14,883 nucleotides of DNA from an uncultured Clostridia bacterium (GTDB lineage Bacteria; Bacillota; Clostridia; TANB77; CAG-508), in contig CAPNAQ010000027.1 of NCBI GenBank assembly GCA_948663505.1, positions 1 to 14,883 on the forward strand, given 5' to 3'. Position 1 is the first letter of the stretch; each line of letters starts with the position of its first letter. The translations under genes were made by a program, and so were the position numbers. The notes beneath the pieces were generated by a model, which saw nothing but the letters and a program-made list of their open reading frames with translations, was not told where the DNA came from and did no database searches. This document shows, one piece after another, positions 1 to 8,700 of this stretch.

Positions 1-1083
1 TGGATATAAAAAATTTAACACTAACTGAAAAAATAGGTCAAATGATAATAATTGGACTAGATTCAAACTATATAACAGAGAGAATCAAAAATATGATACT
101 TGAATATAAAATAGGTGGAATAATATTATATAGAAAAAATTTTAAAACTTATGATGATATGATACAACTAATAAATGACTTAAAAAATTTAAATAAAAAA
201 AATAAAATTCCACTATTTATAGCTATAGATCAGGAAGGGCGGAAGAGTAAATAGACTTCCCCCTGATATAAAAAATCTACCTGCTGCAAATAAATTAGCT
301 TCTCTTAACAATATTGATATAGTTGTAGAAAGTGCAAAAATAACTGGTGAAATACTAAAAAAGTCAGGATTCAACTTAAATTTTGCACCTGTATTAGATA
401 TAAAACGTTTTAGCGATAATCATGCTATTGGTGATAGATGTTATGGAACAAATAAGGAAGATGTATCTAAATATGGAATTGCTGTTATGAAAGAATTACA
501 AAATCAAGGTATACTGTCAGTTATAAAACATTTCCCTGGACATGGTGCAACTAAGCAAGATTCTCATGCTTTATTGCCAGTAATTAATTCAAGTTTTGAA
601 AGCTTAGAAAAAGAAGATATGTATCCTTTTGAGCAAGCTATTAAACAAGGTGCTGATGCTATTCTTGTGGGACATTTATTAATAAAAAAAATAACTGGAA
701 TTTATCCAGCTTCATTATCAAGAAAATTTATTACAAAATATTTAAGAAAAAAGTATAGATATAAAGGATTAATTATTACTGATGATTTAAAAATGAAAGC
801 TATAAAATTGATATATGGATCTCAATTAGCAGTTGAAAAAGCATTTAAGGCTGGTAATGATATTGTTATCTTTAGATTTACTCATTCTGAAGAAAAAAGT
901 ATTTTAAATAAAATTATAAATTTATCCCGAAAAGGAAAAATTAAAGAATCTCAAATTAACAGAAGTGTGAGAAGAATTCTTAAAATTAAAGAAAAATATA
1001 ATATCTCAGATGAATATATTGTTAAAAATTTAGATTTAGAAAAAATTAATACTGAAATTCAAAACATTAGAGATTTATTTTAA
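1..1083 (+). pseudogene. nagZ: Beta-N-acetylhexosaminidase (glycoside hydrolase family 3, NagZ type), 5' end cut by the window, frameshifted
   Basis: Family 3 beta-N-acetylglucosaminidases of this type release GlcNAc from peptidoglycan fragments during cell-wall recycling. The reading frame runs from the window edge to 254; codon 0 is ?TG, so the start codon probably straddles the edge (protein would open DIKNLTLTEKIGQM). It reads to IAIDQEG and then hits TAG. Removing one G from the GGG run at 237-239 restores IDQEGGRVNRL and an open frame to TAA at 1083. The second part has the family signature KHFPGHGATKQDSH, whose Asp-Ser-His carries the general acid/base dyad, and LIITDDLKM, which holds the catalytic nucleophile Asp. 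The repaired length of about 360 aa is normal for short cytoplasmic or lipoprotein NagZ forms; no signal peptide is visible in what remains. A real mutation and a sequencing or assembly error in a G run are both possible. The family call is firm. Confidence 0.9.
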
Positions 1084-1084
1084 A

Positions 1085-1159
1085 AATGTTCAAAAGGAAA
1101 CGTCCCCGTTGGACATTGCACAAAATAATGTCCAAATGGAAACGTCCCTCTTGGACATT
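1085..1159. repeat. Two tandem 33-nt hairpin repeats between nagZ and tadA (possible convergent terminator)
   Basis: Copy 1 is at 1085-1117 and copy 2 at 1127-1159, separated by 9 nt. Each has the form AATGTCCAA, then a core with GGAAACGTCCC, then TTGGACATT. In copy 2 the 9-bp arms are perfectly complementary; in copy 1 one position is T instead of C, giving a wobble. The core can form a further small GGA/TCC pairing. Copy 2 overlaps the tadA stop codon by two bases. Read on the - strand, the last hairpin ends in ATTTTTAAA, so it could terminate tadA. The TTGGACATT arm recurs at 5454-5462 before rpoC, which suggests a dispersed palindromic repeat family. The terminator role is inference. Confidence 0.75.
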
Positions 1160-1619
1160 ACTTCTTTATTTGCCTTAATTTTTTAAAAAAGTCCTTTAAT
1201 ATTTCTTCACACTCTTCACATAAAATACCTTTTTCAAACTCAACTTTATGATTAAAAGTAAAATCTTCTAATAAATTAAATACTGAACCAATTGCACCAG
1301 TTTTTTTATCTTCTGCTCCAAAGTATACTTTTTTTATTCTGGAATTAATTAATGCTCCTGCACACATAGAACATGGTTCTAAAGTTACATACATCTCACA
1401 ATCAATTAATCTCCATGAGTTTAATTTTTTACTTGCTTTCTGTATTGCTAATATTTCTGCATGTTTTGTAGTGTCATATTTTGTTTCTTTTAAATTATGA
1501 GCTCTTGCTATTATCTTACTATCTTTTACTATTACAGCTCCAACTGGTACCTCTAATTTATTATATGCTTTTTTGGCTTCTTTTAAAGCTTCTTTCATAA
1601 ACTTTTTTTTATATTCCAT
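1158..1619 (-). CDS. tadA: tRNA-specific adenosine deaminase TadA (adenosine-34 to inosine)
   Basis: The 153-aa protein is a zinc-dependent cytidine/deoxycytidylate deaminase fold enzyme of TadA type. The zinc site is complete: His53 and Glu55 in KHAEIL (zinc ligand and proton shuttle), and Cys83 and Cys86 in the LEPCSMCAGA motif. The following region, with VYFGAEDKKTGAIGSVFNLL, is typical of bacterial TadA. The length is normal. The enzyme converts A34 to inosine in tRNA-Arg(ACG) so that one tRNA reads CGU, CGC and CGA. The substrate tRNA gene lies in this window at 14722-14798. The start at 1619 gives a typical N-terminus (MEYKKKFMKEALKEA), although the Shine-Dalgarno match upstream is weak. 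Met8 is an alternative start. The gene stands alone between rpoC (same strand, 288 bp away) and convergent nagZ. Confidence 0.95.
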   Translation of the reverse strand: MEYKKKFMKEALKEAKKAYNKLEVPVGAVIVKDSKIIARAHNLKETKYDTTKHAEILAIQKASKKLNSWRLIDCEMYVTLEPCSMCAGALINSRIKKVYFGAEDKKTGAIGSVFNLLEDFTFNHKVEFEKGILCEECEEILKDFFKKLRQIKK

Positions 1620-1676
1620 TTACTCATTTCTCTTTTCTTTGTTATAATTATTCTAACTCTCTATTCATTTTTAAAT

Positions 1677-1685
1677 ATTATATCA
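1677..1685 (-). promoter_or_regulatory. Candidate extended -10 element for tadA
   Basis: The - strand reads TGATATAAT, an extended -10 (TGn-TATAAT), and predicts a transcript start near 1670, about 50 nt before the tadA ATG. No convincing -35 lies at the usual distance. A second extended -10, TGTTATAAT, is at 1812-1820 and would give a leader of about 185 nt. Between the two, at about 1711-1724, is the 14-nt palindrome ACAATATATATTGT. Which element is used cannot be decided by eye. Apart from these elements and the rpoC terminator, I see nothing else in 1620-1907. Confidence 0.4.
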
Positions 1686-1857
1686 TCAATAACTCTTCCA
1701 TTCTTGCATTACAATATATATTGTCTAGTAAATTTCTTTTTGTTAAAAATACATTTTGTTCTAGTATAAATTATATTTATTTTTCAATCTTATCTTCCCT
1801 CACATGCTAAAATTATAACATATTCTTTTATTAAATACTAGTGTATCAAGATGATAT

Positions 1858-1894
1858 AAAAATGTACCTAGAAACCTTTTCTAGATACATTTTT
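1858..1894 (-). terminator. Intrinsic terminator of the rpoB-rpoC unit
   Basis: The stem arms are at 1858-1874 and 1878-1894 around a 3-nt loop. The 17-bp stem includes one G-T wobble and carries A and T runs at its ends, so on the - strand it finishes in a T tract. It lies 14 nt after the rpoC stop. This marks the end of the rpoBC transcript and separates it from tadA. Confidence 0.9.
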
Positions 1895-1907
1895 TATAAA
1901 GTATATT

Positions 1908-4900
1908 TTATTCTTGTTCATCATCTTCAGTACTAATACCTGTATTTAGATATCTCTTCATACCAGTACCAGCTGGAATTAACTTACCAATAATAACATT
2001 TTCTTTTAATCCAACTAAGTCATCAGTTTTACCTTTAATAGCAGCTTCTGTAAGAACTCTTGTTGTCTCTTGGAAAGATGCTGCTGATAAGAAGCTATCT
2101 GTTGCAAGAGATGCTTTAGTAATTCCAAGTAAAACTCTATGACCTATAGCAGGACGTTTACCTTCTGCAATTGCTTCATTATTTTTATCTTCAAAATCAT
2201 ACATATCAACCAATGATCCAGGGAACATATCTGTATCTCCATTATCTTCAACTCTAACCTTTTTAAGCATTTGTCTACCAATAACTTCAACGTGTTTATC
2301 ATTTATATCAACACCTTGGTTTCTATAAACTTTTTGAACTTCAGATGTTAAATATTCATAAACTCCTTCTGGTCCTTTTAAAGTTAATATTTCTGATGGA
2401 TTTATAGAACCTTCAATCAATGGATCTCCAATTTCTACTATATCTCCATCTCTAACTTTCATTTTTGATCCAAATGGTATTGTGTATGTCTTTGAGTCGT
2501 CTGATGATGTAACTATTACCTCTTTTTTCTTCTTTGTTTCTTTTATTTTAACTTTTCCTGCAATTTCTGTAATAATTGCAACTCCTTTTGGTTTTCTAGC
2601 TTCAAATAATTCTTCAACTCTAGGAAGACCTTGTGTAATATCCGCTACACCTGCAACACCACCAGAGTGGATGGTTCTCATTGTAAGCTGTGTACCTGGC
2701 TCTCCTATTGATTGAGCAGCAATGATACCTACTGATTCTCCTATTGACACTAAGTTTCTTCTTGCTAATCCCATTCCATAACATTTTTGACATACACCAT
2801 GTTTTGATCTACATGCTAAAACAGAACGCACTTCTAGTTTTTCTATTCCTGCTTCTACAATTTTATCTGCTATCTCCTCTGTTATCATTGTTTCTGTATC
2901 AACAATAAGTTCTTTTGTTTCTGGATTATATACATCATTAACTGTATATCTACCAATAAGTCTTTCTTGCATTTTTTCAATAACTTGGTTTCCATCTTTA
3001 ATATCATAAACAACTAAACCTTCATGTGTTCCACAATCGTGTTCCCTAACTATGATGTCTTGTGATACATCAACTAATCTTCTTGTTAAATATCCTGAGT
3101 CAGCTGTTCTTAAAGCTGTATCTGAAAGTCCTTTACGTGCACCATGGGCAGATATAAAGTATTCTAATGCGTCTAATCCTTCTGCAAATGATGATTTAAT
3201 AGGAATTTCAACAGCTTTACCTGTTGTACTTGCCATAAGTCCACGTATACCTGCAATTTGTCTTAATTGTCCCATATTACCTCTAGCTCCAGATTTAACC
3301 ATCATATATGTTGGGTTTAAGTCATCAAAGTTATCTTCCATTGCATCACTTATTTCCTTTGTTGCAACTTCCCATACTTTAATTACAGAATTATATCTTT
3401 CATCATTTGTTATTAATCCTCTAGCATATTGTTTTCTTATTGTTTCAATTTGCTTATCTGCTTCTTCAAGTATGCCCTTTTTTGCTCCTGGCACCTTTAC
3501 ATCACTCATTGAATACGTAATACCTGCAAGTGTTGAATACTTAAATCCTAATGATTTTATATAGTCTATTACTTCTGCTGATTCCACAACACCATGTACT
3601 CTTATTACTTTTTCTATTATTTGTCCCATAGATTTTTTCATTACAGGAAAATCTATTTCATATTGGAATGGATCTTCTTCTCTATTAATAAATCCTAAAT
3701 CTTGTGGTATACCTTGGTTAAATATTATTCTTCCAACACTTGTTTCTATTTTTTTAGATCTTATTTCTCCATTAATATTTTTTGTTATTCTGACAAATAT
3801 TTTCGCATGTATTCCTATATCATGATTTTCATATGCCATTATAGCTTCTTCTGGATCTTTAAAGTATTTTCCTTCACCTTTTTCACCTTCTAAAACCATT
3901 GTTAAATAATAACTTCCTAAAATCATGTCTAGTCTAGGTACTGCAACTGGTTTACCATCTTGTGGCTTTAATAAGTTATTTGTTGCAAGCATTAAGTATC
4001 TTGCTTCTGCTTGTGCTTCTAATGATAATGGTAAATGAACTGCCATTTGATCTCCATCAAAGTCAGCATTGAATGCTTCACAAACTAATGGGTGAAGTTT
4101 TATTGCTCTACCTTCAACTAATACTGGTTCAAATGCTTGTATACCTAATCTGTGTAATGTAGGTGCACGGTTTAACATTACAGGGTGATCTTTTATAACA
4201 TCTTCTAATATCCCCCATACTTCTGGTTTTAATCTTTCCACCATTCTCTTTGCATTTTTAATATTTTGTGCAATCCCTCTTCCAACTAATTCTTTCATTA
4301 CAAATGGCTTAAATAATTCTACTGCCATTTCTTTTGGAAGTCCACATTGGTATATATTTAATTCTGGTCCAACAACAATAACAGAACGTCCTGAATAGTC
4401 AACTCTCTTACCTAATAAGTTTTGACGGAATCTTCCTTGTTTTCCTTTTAGCATATCAGATAATGATTTTAATGGTCTATTTCCAGCTCCTGTTACTGGT
4501 CTTCCTCTTCTACTATTATCAATTAAAGCATCTACAGATTCTTGTAACATTCTTTTTTCATTTCTAACAATTATTTCTGGTGCTCCTAATTCTAATAGTC
4601 TTTTTAGTCTATTATTTCTATTTATAACTCTTCTATATAAGTCATTTAAATCTGATGTAGCAAATCTACCACCATCTAATTGAACCATTGGTCTTAATTC
4701 AGGTGGAATTACTGGTACAACTGACATTATCATCCATTCAGGTCTAGTATTAGAAATTTTAAATGCGTCAACTGTATCTAGCCTTTTTACAAGTTTACTT
4801 TTCTTTTGCTCACTTGCATTTTCTAGCTCTTTTCTTATTTCATTAGATAATTTATCTAAATCAACTTTTTGTAAAAGCTCTTTTAATGCTTCAGCTCCCA

Positions 4901-5411
4901 TTCTAGCTTTAAATGAACCTTTTCCATACTTTTCTTCTGCTTCATGATATTCTTTTTCAGTTAAAACTTGACAATTTGATAAATCTGATGTTCCTTTATC
5001 TACCACTATATATGAAGCAAAATATACTATTTTTTCAAGGTTTCTTGGTGATACATCTAAAATTAGTGCAATTCTACTTGGAATACCTTTAAAATACCAT
5101 ATATGTGCCACAGGTGCCGCAAGTTCAATATGACCCATTCTTTCTCTTCTTACCTTGGCTTTTGTTACTTCAACACCACATCTATCACATACGATTCCTT
5201 TGTATCTAACTCTTTTGTATTTTCCACAGTGACATTCCCAGTCTTTTGTTGGTCCAAATATTCTTTCACAGAATAGACCATCTTTTTCTGGTTTTAATGT
5301 CCTATAATTTATTGTCTCAGGTTTTTTTACTTCTCCTTTTGACCATTCTCTTATTTTCTCATCTGATGCAATCCCTATTTTTATTTTATTAAAAATATCT
5401 AATTCGTCCAC
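1908..5411 (-). CDS. rpoC: DNA-directed RNA polymerase subunit beta'
   Basis: This is the largest core subunit, holding the active-site Mg2+. With the GTG start at 5411 it has 1167 aa, normal for Firmicutes, and begins MDELDIFNKIKIG. Visible parts, numbered from that start: the N-terminal zinc site Cys60/Cys62/Cys75/Cys78 (ECHCGKY and CDRCGVEV); the NADFDGDQM catalytic aspartates at about 448-456; the bridge-helix region (HGARKGLSDTALRTADSGYL) around 755-774; the second zinc site Cys792/Cys866/Cys873/Cys876; and the trigger-loop region (IIAAQSIGEPGTQLTMRT) around 895-912. An in-frame TTG at 5438 would add nine residues, but it lies upstream of the strong GGGGG Shine-Dalgarno at 5419-5423, so GTG at 5411 is preferred. 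It is co-directional with rpoB across an unusually long 348-bp gap and is followed by a strong terminator. No damage is seen. Confidence 0.98.
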   Translation of the reverse strand: MDELDIFNKIKIGIASDEKIREWSKGEVKKPETINYRTLKPEKDGLFCERIFGPTKDWECHCGKYKRVRYKGIVCDRCGVEVTKAKVRRERMGHIELAAPVAHIWYFKGIPSRIALILDVSPRNLEKIVYFASYIVVDKGTSDLSNCQVLTEKEYHEAEEKYGKGSFKARMGAEALKELLQKVDLDKLSNEIRKELENASEQKKSKLVKRLDTVDAFKISNTRPEWMIMSVVPVIPPELRPMVQLDGGRFATSDLNDLYRRVINRNNRLKRLLELGAPEIIVRNEKRMLQESVDALIDNSRRGRPVTGAGNRPLKSLSDMLKGKQGRFRQNLLGKRVDYSGRSVIVVGPELNIYQCGLPKEMAVELFKPFVMKELVGRGIAQNIKNAKRMVERLKPEVWGILEDVIKDHPVMLNRAPTLHRLGIQAFEPVLVEGRAIKLHPLVCEAFNADFDGDQMAVHLPLSLEAQAEARYLMLATNNLLKPQDGKPVAVPRLDMILGSYYLTMVLEGEKGEGKYFKDPEEAIMAYENHDIGIHAKIFVRITKNINGEIRSKKIETSVGRIIFNQGIPQDLGFINREEDPFQYEIDFPVMKKSMGQIIEKVIRVHGVVESAEVIDYIKSLGFKYSTLAGITYSMSDVKVPGAKKGILEEADKQIETIRKQYARGLITNDERYNSVIKVWEVATKEISDAMEDNFDDLNPTYMMVKSGARGNMGQLRQIAGIRGLMASTTGKAVEIPIKSSFAEGLDALEYFISAHGARKGLSDTALRTADSGYLTRRLVDVSQDIIVREHDCGTHEGLVVYDIKDGNQVIEKMQERLIGRYTVNDVYNPETKELIVDTETMITEEIADKIVEAGIEKLEVRSVLACRSKHGVCQKCYGMGLARRNLVSIGESVGIIAAQSIGEPGTQLTMRTIHSGGVAGVADITQGLPRVEELFEARKPKGVAIITEIAGKVKIKETKKKKEVIVTSSDDSKTYTIPFGSKMKVRDGDIVEIGDPLIEGSINPSEILTLKGPEGVYEYLTSEVQKVYRNQGVDINDKHVEVIGRQMLKKVRVEDNGDTDMFPGSLVDMYDFEDKNNEAIAEGKRPAIGHRVLLGITKASLATDSFLSAASFQETTRVLTEAAIKGKTDDLVGLKENVIIGKLIPAGTGMKRYLNTGISTEDDEQE

Positions 5412-5418
5412 GTTTTTT

Positions 5419-5424
5419 CCCCCT
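5419..5424 (-). promoter_or_regulatory. Ribosome binding site that decides the rpoC GTG start
   Basis: On the - strand AGGGGG precedes the GTG codon at 5411 by 7 nt. The in-frame TTG at 5438 has no such site in front of it; its upstream sequence lies inside a stem-loop. Confidence 0.75.
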
Positions 5425-5437
5425 AATTTTTTGTCCA

Positions 5438-5488
5438 AATAGGATGGTTATTTTTGGACATTTTTGTCCAATTCAGACACATCCTATT
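5438..5488 (-). repeat. Nested stem-loop directly upstream of the rpoC ribosome binding site
   Basis: The outer arms are AATAGGATG (5438-5446) and CATCCTATT (5480-5488), 9 bp and perfect. Inside sits a second perfect hairpin, TTGGACA (5454-5460), TTTT, TGTCCAA (5465-5471). The structure ends about 14 nt before the rpoC Shine-Dalgarno in the transcript. The inner arm shares TTGGACATT with the tandem repeats at 1085-1159. It could protect or process the rpoBC mRNA or tune rpoC translation. It has no T tract, so it is not an ordinary terminator. Confidence 0.7.
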
Positions 5489-5502
5489 CCAAAAAGACTC
5501 AC

Positions 5503-5600
5503 CCTATTTGATTTTATAGGTAATTTCAAAACAGTTTTGAAATCTATCCTTCGCTGGTGCAATTCCATCCTGTCGATTTCTCACCTTTTGAAATTTATTT
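5503..5600 (-). repeat. Structured element with competing pairings in the rpoB-rpoC gap
   Basis: In transcript direction the order is TTTCAAAA, GGTG, a spacer, CACC, a perfect 9-bp hairpin (arms at 5523-5531 and 5535-5543, loop of 3 nt), then GGTG near 5503-5510. The CACC can pair with either GGTG, and the TTTCAAAA near the 5' end duplicates one arm of the hairpin, so at least two mutually exclusive folds can be drawn. I do not recognise it as a named RNA family. It could be a mobile palindromic repeat rather than a regulator. Confidence 0.45.
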
Positions 5601-5642
5601 AGTTATATTTATTATAAAATGAAATAAATTAGGTATATTACT

Positions 5643-5723
5643 AGGCAATTCGGAAAAGAAAATTTGAGGCGTACTCATGTACGTTGATAATTTTCTTTTT
5701 CGAATTAACGACGTAAGATGCCT
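5643..5723. repeat. Long palindromic element (cruciform type) after rpoB
   Basis: The 18-nt arms at 5647-5664 and 5689-5706 match at 17 of 18 positions. The apical loop carries a further perfect hairpin, CGTAC-TCAT-GTACG (5670-5683). An outer AGGCA/TGCCT pairing (5643-5647 and 5719-5723) closes the 81-nt element, with an unpaired 12-nt stretch (5707-5718) on one side. There is no T tract after it on either strand. Its size and symmetry suit a dispersed intergenic palindrome or an RNA processing/stability element. Confidence 0.75.
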
Positions 5724-5759
5724 GATTTAGTTCATTTAAAACGTTGCTTTTCATTCATT

Positions 5760-8700
5760 TTATAGTAAGTCCTCATCATTATCAATATTATCCTCTGCCA
5801 AATCACTATCAAAAATAACTTCATCATCTTCGTCATCTAAGTCCTCAAAAAGTTCGCTATCATCAACATCTTCTTCATCAAGTAAAATATCATCAGACTC
5901 TTCTTCATAACCATCAGCCAATTCATCATCAACAATAACATCTTCTTCAGGCTCTATCTTTTTGTCTTTATCTGGATCATATTCAATACCATCTTCAATA
6001 TTTTCCTTTAATTCAAGTTCTTGATTATCTTCAGAATACAATCTAACATCTAATCCTAATGATTGTAATTCTTTTACTAAAACCTTAAAGCTTTCTGGAA
6101 CACCTGGTTCAGGAATATTTTCTCCTTTAACAATTGCTTCATAAGCTTTAACTCTACCAACAACATCATCAGATTTAATTGTCAACATTTCTTGTAATGT
6201 ATATGCTGCGCCATAAGCTTCCAAAGCCCAAACTTCCATTTCTCCAAAACGTTGTCCACCAAATTGTGCTTTTCCTCCAAGTGGTTGTTGTGTAACCATT
6301 CCATAAGGTCCTGTTGAACGAGCATGTATTTTATCATCTACTAAATGGTGTAATTTTAACATATACATTACTCCAACTGTAATCGGACTTGCAAATGCAT
6401 CTCCTGTTCTTCCATCATAAAGTATTGTCTTTCCATCTTCACTCATTCCAGCTTCTTTTAATAATTCTTCAACATCTTCTTGTGTTGCTCCATCAAATAC
6501 TGGTGTTGATACTTTCCAACCTAATGCTCTTGCAGCTCCTCCTAAGTGAACTTCAAGTACCTGACCTAAATTCATACGAGATGGAATACCTAGTGGGTTT
6601 AGTAATATATCTATTGGCGTACCATCTGGCATAAATGGCATATCTTCTTCTGGTAATATTCTTGATATAACACCTTTATTTCCATGACGTCCTGCCATTT
6701 TATCTCCAACTGATATTTTTCTTTTTGTTGCTATATAACATCTAATTATTTGATTTACACCTGGTCCTAATTCATCTGAATTATCTTTAGTAAATACCTT
6801 TACATCAACTATAGTTCCAGCTTCTCCATGTGGTACTTTTAATGAAGTATCTCTAACTTCTCTAGCTTTTTCACCAAAGATTGCTCTTAATAATCTTTCT
6901 TCAGCTGTTAATTCTGTTTCCCCTTTTGGAGTAACTTTTCCAACTAAAATGTCCCCTGGTCTAACTTCTGCACCTATTCTAATAATTCCATTCTCATCTA
7001 AGTCTTTTAATACATCATCACCAACATTTGGAATATCTCTTGTTATTTCTTCTGGCCCTAGTTTTGTATCTCTACATTCACAATCATATTCTTCTATATG
7101 AATTGATGTAAATACATCTTCTTTTACTAGTCTTTCATTTAATAAAATAGCATCTTCGTAGTTAAATCCTTCCCAAGTTGAGAATGCAACCAATACATTT
7201 TTTCCTAATGCCATTTCTCCATCTTTTGTTGATGGTCCATCTGCTATTGCATCTCCTTTTTTTACTTTTTCACCTTTTACTACTATTGCTCTTTGGTTAA
7301 TACATGTTCCACCATTTGTTCTTTTGAATTTTCTTAATTTATGTACAACTGTTTTTCCATTATTGTATTTTACTGTAATTGAGTCTCCTGTTACTTTTTG
7401 AATAACTCCATCATCTTCTGCTAATACTAATATTCCAGAATCTTTTGCTGCTCTATATTCCATACCTGTTCCTACAAGTGGTGATTCTGTTATCATTAAT
7501 GGTACTGCTTGACGTTGCATGTTTGAACCCATTAGAGATCTTTTTGCATCATCATGTTCCAAAAATGGTATCATTGCAGCAGCTATAGATACTAATTGTT
7601 TTGGCGATATATCTATATATTGAACTTTGTTTTTATCAACTTCTATAATTTCATTTTTAAATCTTACTCTTATTCTATCATTTGTAAATTCGCCATTTTC
7701 ATTCATTGGCTCAGATGCTTGAGCTATTATGTAATTGTCTTCTACATCTGCACTCATGTATTCTACTATATCAGTTGCTTTATGTGTTTCAGGATCTATT
7801 TTTCTATATGGTGTTTCAATAAATCCATATTCATTTATATTTGCAAATGATGAAAGTGCTGATATAAGACCAATGTTTGGCCCTTCAGGTGATTCTATTG
7901 GACATAATCTACCATAATGTGTGTAGTGAACATCTCTTACTTCAAACCCTGCTCTTTCTCTTGTAAGTCCTCCTGGTCCTAATGCAGAAATCCTTCTTTT
8001 ATGTGTTAATTCTGAAAGTGGATTTGTCTGATCCATAAATTGTGATAGTTGTGAACTTCCAAAAAATTCTTTTATTGAAGATGTTATAGGTTTTGTGTTT
8101 ATTAATGTTTGTGGTGTTATAACATCTAGGTCCTGAACTGTCATTCTTTCACGTACAACTCTTTCTAATCTTGCTAAACCAATTCTAAATTGATTTTGCA
8201 ATAGTTCTCCAACACATCTAATTCTACGGTTTGCTAAATGGTCTATATCGTCTGGTTTTCCTAATCCATGAGATAAATTTAATAAATAATTAATTGATGC
8301 TATCATGTCTTCTGTTGTAATGTGTTTTGGTATTAATTCATTTATTCTTTCTTTTAATATTTTTAATAAATCTTTTTCATCAGTATTATCAATGATATCT
8401 TTTAATACTTGATAATTTACCATTTCTTTTATATGTAAAGAGCTTAAGTCAATGGCTGGTAATACTTTATGAATATTTACAGTTCCATTTCCTATTATTC
8501 TTATTGTTTTTTCTCCAACGACTATATCAACTATATTAATTCCTGAATTTTGAATATTTTCTGCAATTTCCTCTGTTATTATTTCTCCTGCTTGTACAAA
8601 AACTTCGCCTGTTTCATTATCCATAATGTCTGTTGCAGCTGTTTTTCCTTTTATTCTTGTTGCCAAACTTAGTTTTTGATTAAATTTATATCTTCCAACT

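Noticed and set aside
1085..1159. Minimal CRISPR array
   Set aside because: There are only two units with a 9-nt spacing, each unit is itself a hairpin, and no cas gene is present.
2482..3893. Several + strand reading frames opposite rpoC, and similar ones opposite rpoB
   Set aside because: They are antisense shadows of conserved coding sequence, with no ribosome sites or recognisable proteins.
5438..5488. Intrinsic terminator between rpoB and rpoC
   Set aside because: The stem is not followed by a T tract in the transcript direction, and rpoC has no good promoter of its own in the gap, so transcription must pass through.
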